Assembly: GCA_037953745.1 (NCBI GenBank) | Contig: JBAKBP010007962.1 | Coordinates: forward strand, 1 to 64,000 | Direction of reading: 5' to 3' | Source of the DNA: Lithodes maja | Taxonomy: Eukaryota > Arthropoda > Malacostraca > Decapoda > Lithodidae | Length of the DNA: 64,000 nt | Shown: in pieces, positions 1 to 11,097 of the stretch | How the letters are laid out: every line of letters starts with the position of its first letter | How positions within the stretch are numbered: the stretch's first letter is position 1 | Translations under genes and position numbers: made by a program | Notes under the pieces: model-generated | Told to the model about the DNA's origin: nothing | Database searches by the model: none | The model's input: the letters and a program-made list of their open reading frames with translations, nothing else

Positions 1-753
1 ATAGTTATAAGCTCTCCTCAGTGTTGGTGCTAGCGGGCAATTCATCATAAGCTTTTATTATGTGGTCCACATATGCTGTTTTCAAAGATTCACTAACTCT
101 CATAAACAACTATCTAGCACCACACACCCTTTCAATAACACCCACACACTTCTTGTTCGTACTACCCCCTCCATTCCCCCTCCCGCAATGCAATATGCGT
201 CCTTAGTACGCTGCCCGCCTCCGACCATGGACGAACGTGCTAGTGCCTCCTCCATACCCGCGACGCATTGACATAACGCCCTTCGCAGCCACCACCCACA
301 CCCTCGCCCAGTACCTCGACTCCAGGTAGACCCACTTTACCCCATTCGGACAACCTGAGCGCTAGTGGTATAGGGAGAGCCCTATTATTCTTTGAATAAC
401 ATGCTAGTGACTACGAGTCTGAGTCCGATGGCTAGAAGAGTAAGAGTTATTTTAGTGGCTTTGGTGGTGATTATGATAGTGGTGATAAAGTTGGTGCTGA
501 TGATGATGTTGGTGGTGATTATGCGTCGGTCTCTGTTTACTAAAGTGCCATGAATCGAGAACTCTTGAATCTCGTAACGTTGTGAACTTAAAATGAATTG
601 CATTTGGGATAATAAAGCGTGTTTGATGGTGTTGGTGGCATAAACTGTACTGTATTTTTTTTTGCAAGTTTTACATTTTAATTGAAAGGAGTTGAAAAGA
701 GGGACTTTTTGGAGGGGCTGTATTATAGAGAACAATGTACAGTAATTGGGATA
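1..753. other. Non-coding, no gene recognised
   Basis: No convincing coding sequence or RNA gene was seen. There is a low-complexity GGT/GAT-rich stretch at about 455-535. A short motif (TTTGCAAGTTTTACATTTTA) at 661-680 recurs at four other places in the window. The region lies downstream, in transcript sense, of the last visible ZSWIM8 exon. Confidence 0.5.
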
Positions 754-1332
754 CAGTAAAAGTCTGTTAATCCGACGACCGATGATTCGAATCTCCCAAT
801 AGTCCGAATTTTTCAATTTGAGGCCAAATCCGAATTCACCCGATGGTCCGAATTTCAAGAAGTCCCAAAGTCCCCTTTTTCTTACAGTAGATCCTCTTTT
901 TGAGGCATTAGGCCACTCAAATGACACATAATGGAGCACACACATATCATATGTTCATGAATTCACTTTAAAAGTTTACCATCGTCATTGTAGCCTATTA
1001 CCTACTTCAAAACATTCAGATTAATGGTCAAAGGAAGCTACTGATATAAACGTAAACACCTTCTTCTTCTTCTTCTTCCACATCGTCTGCTAGAGAGTTT
1101 GTTTTGCTCTTGAACGCATCCTTGGGACGCTCCGATGCGCTACTGGCTTGCACCGCATTTTCTGCAAGCGCATTCAGTCTTGAGCTTGAAAACGCACCTT
1201 TGGACGTATTAGTCTTGAGCTTGAAAACGCACCTTTGGACGTTCCGATACGCTACTATTTATAGTTCAGTGATCGGAGCGTCCCAAGGGTGCTTTCAAGA
1301 CAACAAGACAAGGGTGCTTTCAATACAATATA

Positions 1333-2668
1333 CACTCCATCCTCCATTTAACGGACAAATGCGTGCAAGCACCTGTCCGTTCCTGCTAAATGTCCGTTGC
1401 TGCTAAATACTGTCCAGTCCGGATGTAATCCGGAAATTCCTTGAGAAAAATTCGGTGTTGAGTACAGGTGTCCGGATCGGATCGTGACATTTAACTGTTA
1501 TGCATCCTTTTTTTTACTGTACCTGAAATAAATCCTGGTAATCCCTTGTGCTACACCCTATTGATAATGCAAAACTATTGAACACACTTAAAAGTGTATA
1601 TTATTTGGTCTCTATATAATCTGTGAATCATTTCCGATATGATAGAATTAAAGATTTTATTTTCCACCAACTCATAATCAGCAAAAACGACACAAATGTC
1701 AATTAAAAACATGTTATAATATTTCCCCATCATTTTGTGTATACCGTGGGAAAAAAAAAAAAAAAAAAAATCTATCAAACGTAAATCTCCCGTCTGGGAA
1801 GCTCGGCGCATAGACGGAGGGGAGGGTTGAAATATTTTGTTGACTATCTCATTTATTATTTATCTATGTGCTGGAAGGATATTATATTTTTCAATTCCAT
1901 CACATTAGAAATTATTCAAAGATTACAAAAAGTCCAAATAAGACATAGTTATGTTAATGTATAAGGGATTTAGGTAGATGAATTAGAGAGATAGATAGAT
2001 AGAAAGAGTGTGTATATCGAGGGAAAAAAACAAAACAAAAAATCTATCAAACGTAAATCTTCCGTCTCGGAAGCTCCGCGTCTAGACTGAGGGGAGGGTT
2101 GAACTATTTTTTTGACTATCTTATTTATTATTTATCTATGTGCTGGAAGGATATTATATTTTTCAATTCCATCACATTAGAAATTATTCAAAGATTACAA
2201 AAAGTCCAAATAAGACATAGTTATGTTAATGTATAAGGGATTTAGGTAGATGAATTAGAGAGATAGATAAATAGAAAGAGTGTGTATATCGAGGGAAAAA
2301 AACAAAACAAAAAATCTATCAAACGTAAATCTTCCGTCTCTGCTGGCACGGAGGGGAGAGTTGAAATATTTTGTTGACTATCTTATTTATTATTTATCTA
2401 TGTGCTGGAAGGATATTATATTTTTCAATTCCATCATATTAGAAATGATTCAAAGATTACGAAAGTCCAAATAAGACATAGTTATGTAATGTATAAGGGA
2501 TTTAAGTAGGTGCATTAGAGAGATAAATAGATAGAGCAACGGACTTTGCTCCAACTTTTTTATAGCAACGGACTATGTCCGTTGCTGGGTCCATTGTCCG
2601 GCCTACATTTTTTGACCGTTATTGCCGATATCCGTTAAATCGGAATCCGTTAAATGGAGGTTAGAGTG
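1333..2668. mobile_element. Nested TA-flanked MITE inside the foldback element
   Basis: The left end CACTCCATCCTCCATTTAAC at 1333 and the reverse-complemented right end CACTCTAACCTCCATTTAAC at 2668 differ at only two of the first 20 positions. Both are flanked by TA (1331-1332, 2669-2670). This is a mariner-type signature. Most of the interior is a 272-bp tandem repeat and no transposase is visible. Confidence 0.7.
1771..2537. repeat. 272-bp tandem repeat, about 2.8 copies
   Basis: The word TCTATCAAACGTAAATCT begins at 1771, 2043 and 2315, giving an exact period of 272 bp twice. Each unit carries the same block (TGTGCTGGAAGGATATTATA) and ends in a GATA-rich stretch. It lies wholly inside the nested MITE, so the array was carried or expanded by the transposon. 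Confidence 0.85.
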
Positions 2669-3086
2669 TAATATAACAGAGCACGTCACAAAAGGAAAAT
2701 CACAAAATGAAAATTACAAGAACCTCTCAGGGAAGTGCCGTTGTTAAGGCATTACTTCCCGAACCACATCTGATCTGATCTTCAAGAGCAAGACAAACTC
2801 GCTAGTAGACGGAAGAAGAAGAAGACGTTTATAGCAGCAGATTCCTTTGACCATTAATCTGAATGTTTTGAAGTAGGTAATAGGCTACAATGACAATGGT
2901 AAACTTTTGAAGTGATTTCATGAACATATGATATGTGTGTGTGCACCATTGTGTCATTTGGGTGGCCTAATGCCTCAATGTTTTCGTCATACACAGGTTC
3001 ATAGGGGTAAAGTCCGATAATCCGAAAAATCCACTAATCCGAACGAGGGCCGGTCCGCTGCCCTTCGGATTAACGGAAGTTTACTG

Positions 3087-4147
3087 TAATAGGCGCCTCA
3101 TGTTCCGAACGCTGGATGTAATCAATACACTTGTATTGTGTATTGTATGGTGACTTGTATTCGTCTCGTCCGTTTCCGGATTGACTTTTATTTTTCCCAA
3201 GCCATCCAAACAAGTTTGGTTGGCTGAAACATGAGTCTGGATCGAAATGCCTTTCCTAATCTCTTGGGTTTCCGGATCTGAGAGCACCGGATGGGCGGGG
3301 TTCTACTGTACATTAAATTTAAAATAAAGTTAAAATGGACCGCCGCCAGCGAAATCACAAGTTAATAGGACATGCAACGCTGTCCGGGTTAACAATTAAC
3401 CTATTCAAACTTTTGTAAATTAGAATTACTTATAAAACCAAAACAGTAAAAGAAATATATTAACTTACACATAAATGACCAGTTAACCATTTCACGCACA
3501 TGGACGTACTGTACAGTAATTAGAACCACCATGGACAAGCTTCTTAGGGTGACTACCAGATGAAGAATAGTCGCTTTGGTGACTACCCACAATATTTTTT
3601 AGGTCAAAAAGAAATATACCAAGATTATGCATTATATACTATTAGCAGCCATTAATATGATTTTTGAAGCAGTTTTCGTTTGTTTAATTTGTAGCATATT
3701 CGCTCTTTGTAAATATAACACTAGATTTCTCTGAATGTCTCAAACCTTTGTACAAAATATATAATCGTTTCAGTTCCTCTATTCAGAGGTTTATGAAATA
3801 ATTCATTCAATGTAAGTGTCTTAGAAGTATTTGACATAAATAACGTTTAAACCTCACGTACAGTACAAAATTAGAATAGTTCATAAAATAGATAGTCTTT
3901 ACCAGACAAGATCTCGGCCTTATCTTTACGGGACAATAACTTCTGTCCGTAAATGTGTGTGTGTTTGTTTACAGGGAGAGGGGGGAGAGGGATGAGGCCG
4001 TGAGGGAGAGAGTGTATCGTACGTCTGGCAATGATGAGGGAAGAGGTATTGCCATATCCTCGTCATTCCTCGATCATATATTTTCGCATCTATTTTCAGT
4101 GATTTTAACAATAGTTAAACTTACTGACAGTAGTTTATTCCACTGTA
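3087..4147. other. Non-coding, no gene recognised
   Basis: AT-rich sequence with a TG-rich stretch near 3951-3970. The short open frames show no family resemblance, codon structure or conserved motif. Nothing further can be supported. Confidence 0.5.
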
Positions 4148-7100
4148 AAGACGTGATTTTCCGGTCCCGTCGCAAGACCATCGTCGCAAGATCTACCCCG
4201 AAAACTGTTTTTCCGGTCCCGTCGCAAGCCCACCTTTAGCAAGCGAGGCACCAATATTCTCTTGCGACGGTAAGAGAGCTCCGGAGCTGGGTTGAAGGCA
4301 AGCTGAAACATCTCACTCAACTTACTGTTTCTTCATTCTAATTTATTTTGGTATATTTGTTTATCCAAACATTATCTTATAATTTACTTGCCTATTATTA
4401 GGAAGTAGAGTAATAAGAGCCCACAGTAACGTATATCCAATTGTTGATAATAAATTAATGTGGGACAGTACGCTTGGTTAGATTTTGTCCACGAAACAAC
4501 AACAAACCCCAGCTTTGACTAGGCCTAGGCTATGCTATTTACTGATTGTTTTTTCATATCAGAATTCTATCTATCTATCTATTGCCTGACGCCGTGATCC
4601 CCGAAGGGGTGGCCACGAACGAACCGCCCCCATGCACCTCTGTCCCCAGTCAGTCGACGCCCCTCCCCCCAACCAGCACCGCCTTCATTCATGTAGTTCC
4701 TCACTCCATCCTTCCACCTCATATTTGGTCTACCTCTCCCCCTCTGTCCCTCCACCTCGCTCTCGTACACCCTCTTAGTCATTCTCTCGCTTTCCATACG
4801 TTCCATATGGCCGAACCATCTCAAGTTGTTCCTTTTCACACTTTCCAACACATCTACCTCTACACCACACCTCCTTCTTACTTCCTCATTAGTCTGTCTA
4901 TCCCTCCATGTAATTCCGCACGCACTCCTTAAGTAACTCATTTCCACTGCTCTCACTCTTGGTCTGAGTCTCTCAACCAACGTCCATGCTTCGCTTCCGT
5001 AAGTCAGTGTCGGGATTACCACACTGTCATGCAAGGACTTCTTCACTTCCATACTGACCACCCTATTTCTTGTTACTGCTTTCAGCGTTCCTACAACCCT
5101 CTTCCCCTGTTGTACCCTCTCCCGCACCTCTTCATCCATAGTCCCATCTTTACTCAACACACTGCCCAGATACTTAAAAGAGTTGACGATCTCCATAGCC
5201 TGACCGTTCACCTTCACCTCACACTCTGTGACTTCACCCCTTTCGAAGACCATAACCTTGCTCTTCCCCGTATTTACCTTCAAATTCCGTTTTTCGCACA
5301 CTGTTCCAAACTCATTTACCAGACCCTGCAACTCCCATTCATTATCACTCATCAGAACTGTATCATCCGCAAACAGCAGTATAGGTAGCTTCCACTCAAT
5401 TCCCTCCCTTTTCAGCGATACACCAACATCCACTGCTCTTGATAGTATTTCTTTCATAACTCCATCCATATATACAGTAAACAACCACGGGGACATCACA
5501 CACCCCTGTTTCAAACCAACATTCAGGTCAAAGAACTCACTCTGCTCACTCTCCACACGTACTGCCGCCTTTGCACCCTCATACATGCTCTTCACTGCTT
5601 TCAGCAACTTGCCCTCTACTCCGTATATTCTAAGTACTTTCCACAAACCTTCTCTATCCACTCTGTCATAGGCCTTCTCCAAGTCCATAAAGGCAACATA
5701 CACCTTTTGTTTCTTCTCCAGATACTTCTCCACAACACAATTCAGGGTAAAAATCTGATCTACACATCCTCTTCCCTTCCTAAAGCCTCCCTGCTCGTCG
5801 CCTATCCATTTCTCCGTTCTCACTCTCACTCTCTCAATCACTACCCTACTGTATACCTTCCCTACTACGCTTAGAAGACATATTCCTCGGTGGTTACCAC
5901 ACACTCCTCTTTCCCCTTTGCCCTTATATAGGGGGACTATTATGCCAGTCTTCCAGTCATCGGGTGCACTCCCCTTCTCCCATGCTAGTTTGCACATTTT
6001 CCATACCCATTCTATCACTATCTCACCACCATACCTCAACATTTCCCCACACACTCCATCTGTTCCTGGTGCTTTCCCCAACTTCACTCTTTTCATGGCT
6101 TCCCACACTTCTGACCTCCTGATCCCCACCTCCTCCTCCACTACTTCTCTTCTTCTCCCTCCCATACCATATCCAGCTATGTTTGCTGGCTCTTCATTCC
6201 TTTCATTTAGCAACTCACTGAAGTACTCCCTCCATCTTTCGACTCTCTCTTGCTTCTCGGCTAGCATTCTCCCATTCTTATCTTTCACACCCTTACTGTT
6301 TCCCTTGCTACCTTCCCTAACTTTCTTGACTTCTTTCCAGAACAGTTTCTTACTCTCCCTCCATTTTACACTCAGATTCCTTCCAAATTCCTCATCTACT
6401 CTTCTCTTACTTTCCTTCACTACTCTCTTCACCACCCTCTTACTCTCCACGTACCTCGCTCGTTTCTGTCTCTCGGAATCTTCATTCCCTCTACTACCCA
6501 ACCACTCTCTATATGCTTTCTTCTTTTCTTCCACAGCTATTCTCACCTCTTCTGTCCACCATGCTGTACCTTTCACTCCCCTCCCTCTTCTCCTCACTCC
6601 ACACACCTCCTCACATGCTGCACAGATCTCATCCTTAAACACCTTGCTCATCTCCTCCACTTCCTCCATAACTTCCAGGTCGAACCCACCTAGTCGTCTT
6701 TCCACTGCTCTCCTGTACTCCTCCCTGACTTCCTCCTCCTGCAACCTCTCCACCCTCCTCACCATTCCACCCTCCTCTCGCCTCCCTCCCGCTCTCCTCA
6801 CCCACTTCTTTTGTATCCTAACCTTAGCTACCACTACATAATGATCAGACAGACCCCCTCCAATACCCCTATACACCCTAGCATCCATCACAGATTTCTT
6901 CATTCGTTCATCCACACATACATAATCAATCAATGACTTTCGTTCCACCACTGTCTTATCCTTCATCGTCAACATCCGTTTCCACGTGTACCTGTGGATC
7001 ATTCTGTGTCGGAAGAAGGTGTTGGCTATCCACAGCCTCCTCCCCACACATACGTCCACAAGTGCACTACCATTCCCATTCACCTCTGATGGTACCCCCC

Positions 7101-7541
7101 ACCCTCCCACCACTCCCTCAACTTTCCTATCACCCACCTTACCATTCATATCCCCAATCAGAAATATTCTTTCGTTCTTGTCAAACTTCTCCAGGCACGC
7201 CTCCACATTCATCCAGAACTCTTCTTTCTTTCTTTCAAGTATATCCTCTGTCGGGGCATACACGCATACAATCACCCACGTTTGTATTCCTACTTTCATT
7301 CTCACCCACACAATCCTTGAACCCACAGACCCATACTCTCTTACATAATCATATATATTTATGATAATTAAATTGGCGGTGAATGTTATTCCGATGAAAT
7401 GGAAGTTGTATAGCCTAGCCTATATATTTGTAAAATGTGCTGGCTTGGAGCAAGCCTGTGTTGTTTTTCCCGTCCTGTGATGATCTTGCGACGGCTCGGT
7501 TGAGACGGTGGTCTTGCGACGGGACCGGAAAATCACGTCTT
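4148..7541. mobile_element. TIR DNA transposon (PIF/Harbinger-like) split by an RTE LINE
   Basis: A perfect 33-bp inverted repeat is present at 4148-4180 and 7509-7541. The likely element ends start AGACGTGATTTTCCGGTCCC and leave TAA on both sides (4146-4148 and 7541-7543). That would be a 3-bp target duplication of the PIF/Harbinger type. Subterminal copies of CGTCGCAAG or its complement occur at both ends. The interior from about 4567 to 7345 is an RTE LINE, so the original short element was later split by retrotransposition. No DDE transposase is seen. Confidence 0.65.
4579..7326 (-). CDS. RTE-type LINE polyprotein (endonuclease + reverse transcriptase), 5'-truncated, open
   Basis: A 915-residue open frame with an APE-type endonuclease followed by a reverse transcriptase. 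The endonuclease starts truncated and contains a GDMNGKVGDR block near residue 60 and SDHY at 160-163. The reverse transcriptase has GKAPGTDG, FMDLEKAYDRVD and FADD at 652-655. The C-terminus contains LRSACGITWRDRQTNEE, as in RTE-clade elements. The stop codon lies in the (ATAG)n 3' tail at about 4565-4581, a simple-repeat tail typical of RTE elements. The first residue is only the first ATG after truncation; coding similarity runs to about 7345. No internal stop is present, so the insertion is recent. A nearly identical copy lies at 56117-58330. Confidence 0.88.
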   Translation of the reverse strand: MGSRIVWVRMKVGIQTWVIVCVYAPTEDILERKKEEFWMNVEACLEKFDKNERIFLIGDMNGKVGDRKVEGVVGGWGVPSEVNGNGSALVDVCVGRRLWIANTFFRHRMIHRYTWKRMLTMKDKTVVERKSLIDYVCVDERMKKSVMDARVYRGIGGGLSDHYVVVAKVRIQKKWVRRAGGRREEGGMVRRVERLQEEEVREEYRRAVERRLGGFDLEVMEEVEEMSKVFKDEICAACEEVCGVRRRGRGVKGTAWWTEEVRIAVEEKKKAYREWLGSRGNEDSERQKRARYVESKRVVKRVVKESKRRVDEEFGRNLSVKWRESKKLFWKEVKKVREGSKGNSKGVKDKNGRMLAEKQERVERWREYFSELLNERNEEPANIAGYGMGGRRREVVEEEVGIRRSEVWEAMKRVKLGKAPGTDGVCGEMLRYGGEIVIEWVWKMCKLAWEKGSAPDDWKTGIIVPLYKGKGERGVCGNHRGICLLSVVGKVYSRVVIERVRVRTEKWIGDEQGGFRKGRGCVDQIFTLNCVVEKYLEKKQKVYVAFMDLEKAYDRVDREGLWKVLRIYGVEGKLLKAVKSMYEGAKAAVRVESEQSEFFDLNVGLKQGCVMSPWLFTVYMDGVMKEILSRAVDVGVSLKREGIEWKLPILLFADDTVLMSDNEWELQGLVNEFGTVCEKRNLKVNTGKSKVMVFERGEVTECEVKVNGQAMEIVNSFKYLGSVLSKDGTMDEEVRERVQQGKRVVGTLKAVTRNRVVSMEVKKSLHDSVVIPTLTYGSEAWTLVERLRPRVRAVEMSYLRSACGITWRDRQTNEEVRRRCGVEVDVLESVKRNNLRWFGHMERMESERMTKRVYESEVEGQRGRGRPNMRWKDGVRNYMNEGGAGWGEGRRLTGDRGAWGRFVRGHPFGDHGVRQ

Positions 7542-7904
7542 AAATAATTCTACTATAACATGTGTTTATTAGATATACTATTTCTATAAGGATTTGGTGC
7601 TTAGCAACTCAACATTCCTACTTTACAAGCAATTTCTGGTTTCTCATAAATGTATTTTTTTTCGCCATGTGTAATGATTATAGGGTTATAGTTGATACAT
7701 ATATTAATTGTGTGTGCACAAAGATATGTTACTACCAACAAAATACCATTTGTGAATGGAGTGTCTTTTAAACAAAGCTGGTTATATTGTTGAGTTGCCA
7801 AGTAAATTACCACTTGTCCTAGGGTCATGCGACAATGCAACAATTTTCCGACTGGTGGTCACCCCAAGAAGCTAGTCCGTGGCAGTTCTAATTAGCGCCG
7901 TTTC

Positions 7905-8085
7905 TTAGACACTTAGAAGCCTTTGTGACCATCAGGGGTGTTTAGAAACCTTTAGTTTAGTTACTTTAACTTCTGCAGTTGTCTTTCAGCAAGATGTGGA
8001 CAGAAAACTAATTTTGAAGAAGTCATTATGAGATTAAGATAATTCTATTTCTGAATACTAAATGGCAACCCCTGATGAGCGAGAG
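7905..8085 (-). mobile_element. Degenerate copy of the TTAACCCTCTCA MITE family
   Basis: On the minus strand this matches the interior of the intact MITE at 31165-31397. Shared blocks, seen on the plus strand, include CTGCAGTTGTCTTT and CAGAAAACTAATTTTGA, plus the CCTGATG word near the ends. The TTAA ends are no longer recognisable. It lies just 3' of ZSWIM8 exon 8122-8241 in transcript order. Confidence 0.55.
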
Positions 8086-8121
8086 AATTATTAAAAATTA
8101 TGGACTATGGTAAAAACTAAC

Positions 8122-8241
8122 CTGCGGTAGTGTGGTGGGTATGGACACGGGAGGATAGTACTGTAGTGGTGGTGGTGGCAGTAGGGGCTGAGATACACCC
8201 TGGGCACCACTGAACGGCACACCCGGAGGCTGAATATACAT
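8122..8241 (-). CDS. ZSWIM8: ZSWIM8/Dora internal exon (fifth in window), disordered Pro/Tyr/Gln-rich segment
   Basis: Forty codons starting MYIQPPGVPFSG and ending PVSIPTTLPQ. The polypyrimidine-AG acceptor TTATTTTCAG precedes base 8241, and the donor GTTAGT follows base 8122. The exon starts and ends in phase 0, continuing the frame of exon 23940-24146. Composition (PPPP, QYYPP) resembles the proline-rich linker between the helical CKEQ-VYPEVLF region and the C-terminal conserved block of ZSWIM8; this short exon would not be identifiable alone. Its assignment rests on the splice sites, strand, phase and order after clearly recognisable exons. Its 120-bp length keeps frame if skipped. The next exon downstream must lie before the window start: no block resembling the conserved C-terminus of ZSWIM8 was seen at 1-8121. 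Confidence 0.75.
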
Positions 8242-8334
8242 CTGAAAATAATAATACAGTAGTACTGTATATTCATATTTTTTCACCAACCAACTTAACT
8301 TCTAACCTCAATTAATGAAATCAACGAATACTTG

Positions 8335-8410
8335 TGGCACTTCAAGGACTTGAACCTTGGATACTCACACCAAAATTCTGCGCATTTATGCATTACGCTA
8401 TCATGACAGT
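8335..8410 (-). pseudogene. tRNA-like relic or SINE head with intact T-arm
   Basis: On the minus strand a perfect 5-bp stem with a 7-nt loop (CAAGG-TTCAAGT-CCTTG) forms a T-arm and contains a B-box-like word. About 45 nt upstream is TAGCGTAATGCATAAATGC, which resembles an A box. The acceptor stem and anticodon arm are not convincing, so this is a tRNA-derived fragment and not a functional tRNA gene. Confidence 0.45.
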
Positions 8411-8707
8411 ATATCTTTAAAATAAAAGTTTCTTGAAGGCATAGGGGTGACAAAGCCCTCCCAGACCATCCTTGGGGAAATATCCATCTTGTTTTTTAAG
8501 CTTAACCCTCGAACAGCGGAGGATGTACCCATACGTTTTGTATACTTACTAGTGGCTACTGCATCAATGACGTATATCTTAATATATTTATTATGGCCCC
8601 AGCACCCTTTGGAGCGGGTAAACTTGACTAACGCTGGCCAAGAAACCTATCTATTAGGTGATACACTTAAATTTCCTCAGGAATGTCATAAACTTATATC
8701 CTACAAC

Positions 8708-9425
8708 TATCTATCTATCTATCTATTGCCGGACGCCGTGATACCCGAAGGGATGGCCACGAATGAATCGCCCCCATGCATCTCTGTCCCAAGTCAGTCG
8801 ACGCCCCTCCTCCCATTCAGTACTGCTTTCACACATATACTTCTTAACTCCATTCTTCAACCTCTCTCTCGGTTTACCTCTCCCTCTGTCCTTCCACTTT
8901 ACTCTTGTACACTCTCTTGTCATTCTCTTGCTTCCTATATGTTCCACATGGCCGAACCATCTCAAGGTGTTCCTTTTCACAATTTCCAGCACACCCACAT
9001 CCACACCGCACCGCTCTCGTACTTCCTCATTCATCTGTCTATCCCTCCATGTAACTCCGCACGCATTTCTCAAGTAACTTATTTCCACCTCTCTTACTCT
9101 TGGTTCGTGTCTCTCCCACAACGTCCATGATTCACTCCCGTATGTCAATGTCAAGATTACCACACTATCATGGAAGGACTTCTTTACTTCCATGCTGACC
9201 ACCATATTTTTTGTTACTGCTTTCAGCATTCCTACAACCATCTTCCCCTGTTGCACCCTCTCCCGCACTTCTTCATCCATACTCCCATCTTTACTCAACA
9301 CTCTGCCAAAATACTTAAATGAGCTGACATTATCCATAGCCTGACCATTCAACCTCACCTCACACTCTGTAACTGCACCTCTTTCAAAGACCATAACCTT
9401 ACTCTTCCCCGCATTTACCTTCAAA
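8708..9425 (-). pseudogene. RTE LINE fragment, C-terminal part
   Basis: The reading frame matches the C-terminal quarter of the 4579-7326 LINE protein (NLKVNAGKSKVMVFERG, SKDGSMDEEVRERVQQG, WFGHVEH, RGHPFGYHGVRQ). It ends in the same (ATAG)n tail at 8708-8725. It is more divergent than the 4.6-kb and 56-kb copies and is cut at 9425 by a TTAA-flanked MITE. Confidence 0.85.
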
Positions 9426-9650
9426 TTAACCCTTTCAGACTCATATGACACAGAGGTTGCCAGATTAGCAATAAGAAATAGAGTTCTCTCACTTTTATAA
9501 TTACCTCTCCAAAATTAGTTTTCTGCCCACAGCTAACTCAAAGACAACTACAGAGGTTGAAGTAATTATACTAAAGGTTTCTAAATACCCCTGATGGTAA
9601 CAAAGGCTTTAAAGTATCCCTAATAGGCTCAAAACATATTTACCTAACCT
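9426..9650 (+). mobile_element. TTAACCCTCTCA-type MITE, 3'-truncated
   Basis: It begins with TTAACCCTTTCA and follows the 31165-31397 MITE closely (AGAGGTTGCCAGATTAGC, GCCCACAGCTAACTCAAAG, GGCTTTAAAGTATCCCTAAT). It loses similarity after CTAATAGGCTCAAAA, so the right terminal repeat is missing. It was inserted at TTAA in the RTE LINE fragment. Confidence 0.75.
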
Positions 9651-10227
9651 TGCAACCTGGAGCAAATTTGAATGATTTTTTAAGAAAATACGGAATATAC
9701 AACTGCGAAACACATATTGGGTAATGTGTTAAACAAAAACACTTGATTTGCACCACTCTGAGCCCCAAAATCACGTTATAATCATTCTTAGCCATGTCCT
9801 AATATTGAGGGGCCATTAAGGCGCTTCCTGCTTTATAAGCGCACTGCGCTATGGAAACGCACGTTATAGCATCACTGACTGTATCTCCCAAGATATTTTT
9901 ACTATCAACTTGAAATTACACAACACAGGACTGCGACAATAAGTTTGGTTATGGGGATGATTTTTATCCTGTTACATCACAAATACCCAGCGATATGTTA
10001 GAAAAACTCGGACCGCAATGACACGCTCACTTTTCCTCTCACCCCCCCCCCCCCCCCCCCACCTTCCTCAAGAAAAGATACCCTATGCTATTCTTTCTCA
10101 TTTACACATACAAATAATTTGTAGCTGCAAGCAGCCTTGTAAGGATCAATAGATATATTGTGCCTTTTCTTTTGTACCCCAGAGCAGAGCAGAATCCCCA
10201 ATGGAGGGAAACATACAGTGTATAGCA
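9651..10227. other. Non-coding interval with a poly-C tract
   Basis: No gene was recognised. A poly-C run of about 20 bases lies at 10042-10061. The rest is unremarkable AT-rich sequence. Confidence 0.5.
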
Positions 10228-10564
10228 CAGTAGGGTCCCGCATAAAACGAGGAATTGGTCGATAAACGAGGGCGTTCTATGCGATTTCGTTCTATGTGAA
10301 CACGGCATTTTGGTGGCCCAATATGGTCAATGTTCACTGTAAGCGTAAATTTCCATCAGGAGCGTACGATATTTCATACGTTTTGTACGATATTTCGGCG
10401 CTCTATATGAGAACGGATATTCCACGGATTTGCCCCACTTTGGCGGCGGACTCGTTTTATGTGATCACATTAGTTCTGATCGAAAATTAAATATTAATAT
10501 TTTAGGTCGCTCGTTTTAATAGAGACTCGTTTTATCTGAACACGTTTTATGCGGGACCCTACTG
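10228..10564. mobile_element. Mariner-type MITE, GGTCCCGCATAAAACG family
   Basis: The 337-bp unit has inverted ends: CAGTAGGGTCCCGCATAAAA at 10228 and its complement ending at 10564. It is related to the unit at 15511-15839 and, by its ends, to 39765-40726. The interior carries ACGATATTT words as in the second copy. There is no coding capacity. Confidence 0.8.
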
Positions 10565-10573
10565 TATACCAAT

Positions 10574-10900
10574 TTGCCGTTAGATTTAGTATTTTCAGAA
10601 CTTTGCTTTATTATAGATTTGCACTTTGACAGATTTGTTACAAATAAGAATTTTTACATAAATGTTTATTCATATTTTAATTATGCGTCACTTAGCTTTA
10701 ATCCCACTAGTTCAGTATATTTTAATAGAACTAAACTTAAAGATGCCCTTAAATTCCTCCTTTTCAATACTTATGTTAGATTCGGGCCCTACATTTTCAA
10801 ACAAATATTAGGAATTCCTATGGCTGGAAATGCTAGAATTGTAATGAACATTGCATACTTAAAGTATATCACAAAGTTGATGATTTTAATTTTAACGTAA
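10574..10900 (+). pseudogene. Probable Penelope-like reverse transcriptase fragment
   Basis: The 108-codon frame contains KFLLFNTYVRFG followed by IFKQILGIPMAGNA. That resembles the Penelope-like RT block in which an F-G-x-x-I-F-x-Q-x-x-GIPMG motif follows a conserved N-T-Y/F segment. It is cut exactly at the TTAA of the piggyBac element at 10901, and a possible continuation lies at 15299-15470. No other RT motif is available, so the family call is tentative. Confidence 0.45.
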
Positions 10901-11097
10901 TTAACCCCTCCAACCCGGATGACCTCATATACGCCCATAACATACTCGGCCCGCGCAACCCGGATGGCCTCATGTACGCCCCTTGCTTTCGTGCTTGATT
11001 TTCGAAAGCCACGCGCACATTTTGTGATGATTGGGCGGTAGGTGGCGCCACCCGGCGTCAACGACGCCACAACAACAGTATCTACCCCGACGCCATC

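Larger units (their letters stand above)
754..3086. mobile_element. Foldback DNA transposon, pogo/Tigger-mariner type, TA target site
   Basis: The left end at 754 (CAGTAAAAGTCTGTTAATCC) and the right end at 3086, read in reverse (CAGTAAACTTCCGTTAATCC), are imperfect terminal inverted repeats, each flanked by TA (752-753 and 3087-3088). The inverted similarity continues inward for roughly 300 bp, about 754-1125 against 2765-3086, including a shared block around 950-1050 and 2830-2945. The CAGT start, the TAATCCGA motif and the TA duplication are typical of pogo/Tigger elements. No transposase is visible, so it is non-autonomous. A second element is nested inside. Confidence 0.7.

Noticed and set aside
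4546..4932. Plus-strand open frames opposite the RTE LINE copies (also at 5029, 5228, 5918, 6933, 56065, 57470)
   Set aside because: They are antisense shadows of the LINE coding strand: Ser/Pro/Leu/Thr-rich, repeated at every RTE copy, without conserved motifs.
1..8121. A further ZSWIM8 exon encoding the conserved C-terminal block
   Set aside because: All minus-strand frames here were read for that block and none resembles it; the remaining exons must lie outside the window.
8335..8410. Functional tRNA gene
   Set aside because: The T-arm is good, but no paired acceptor stem or anticodon arm could be formed; more likely a relic or SINE head.
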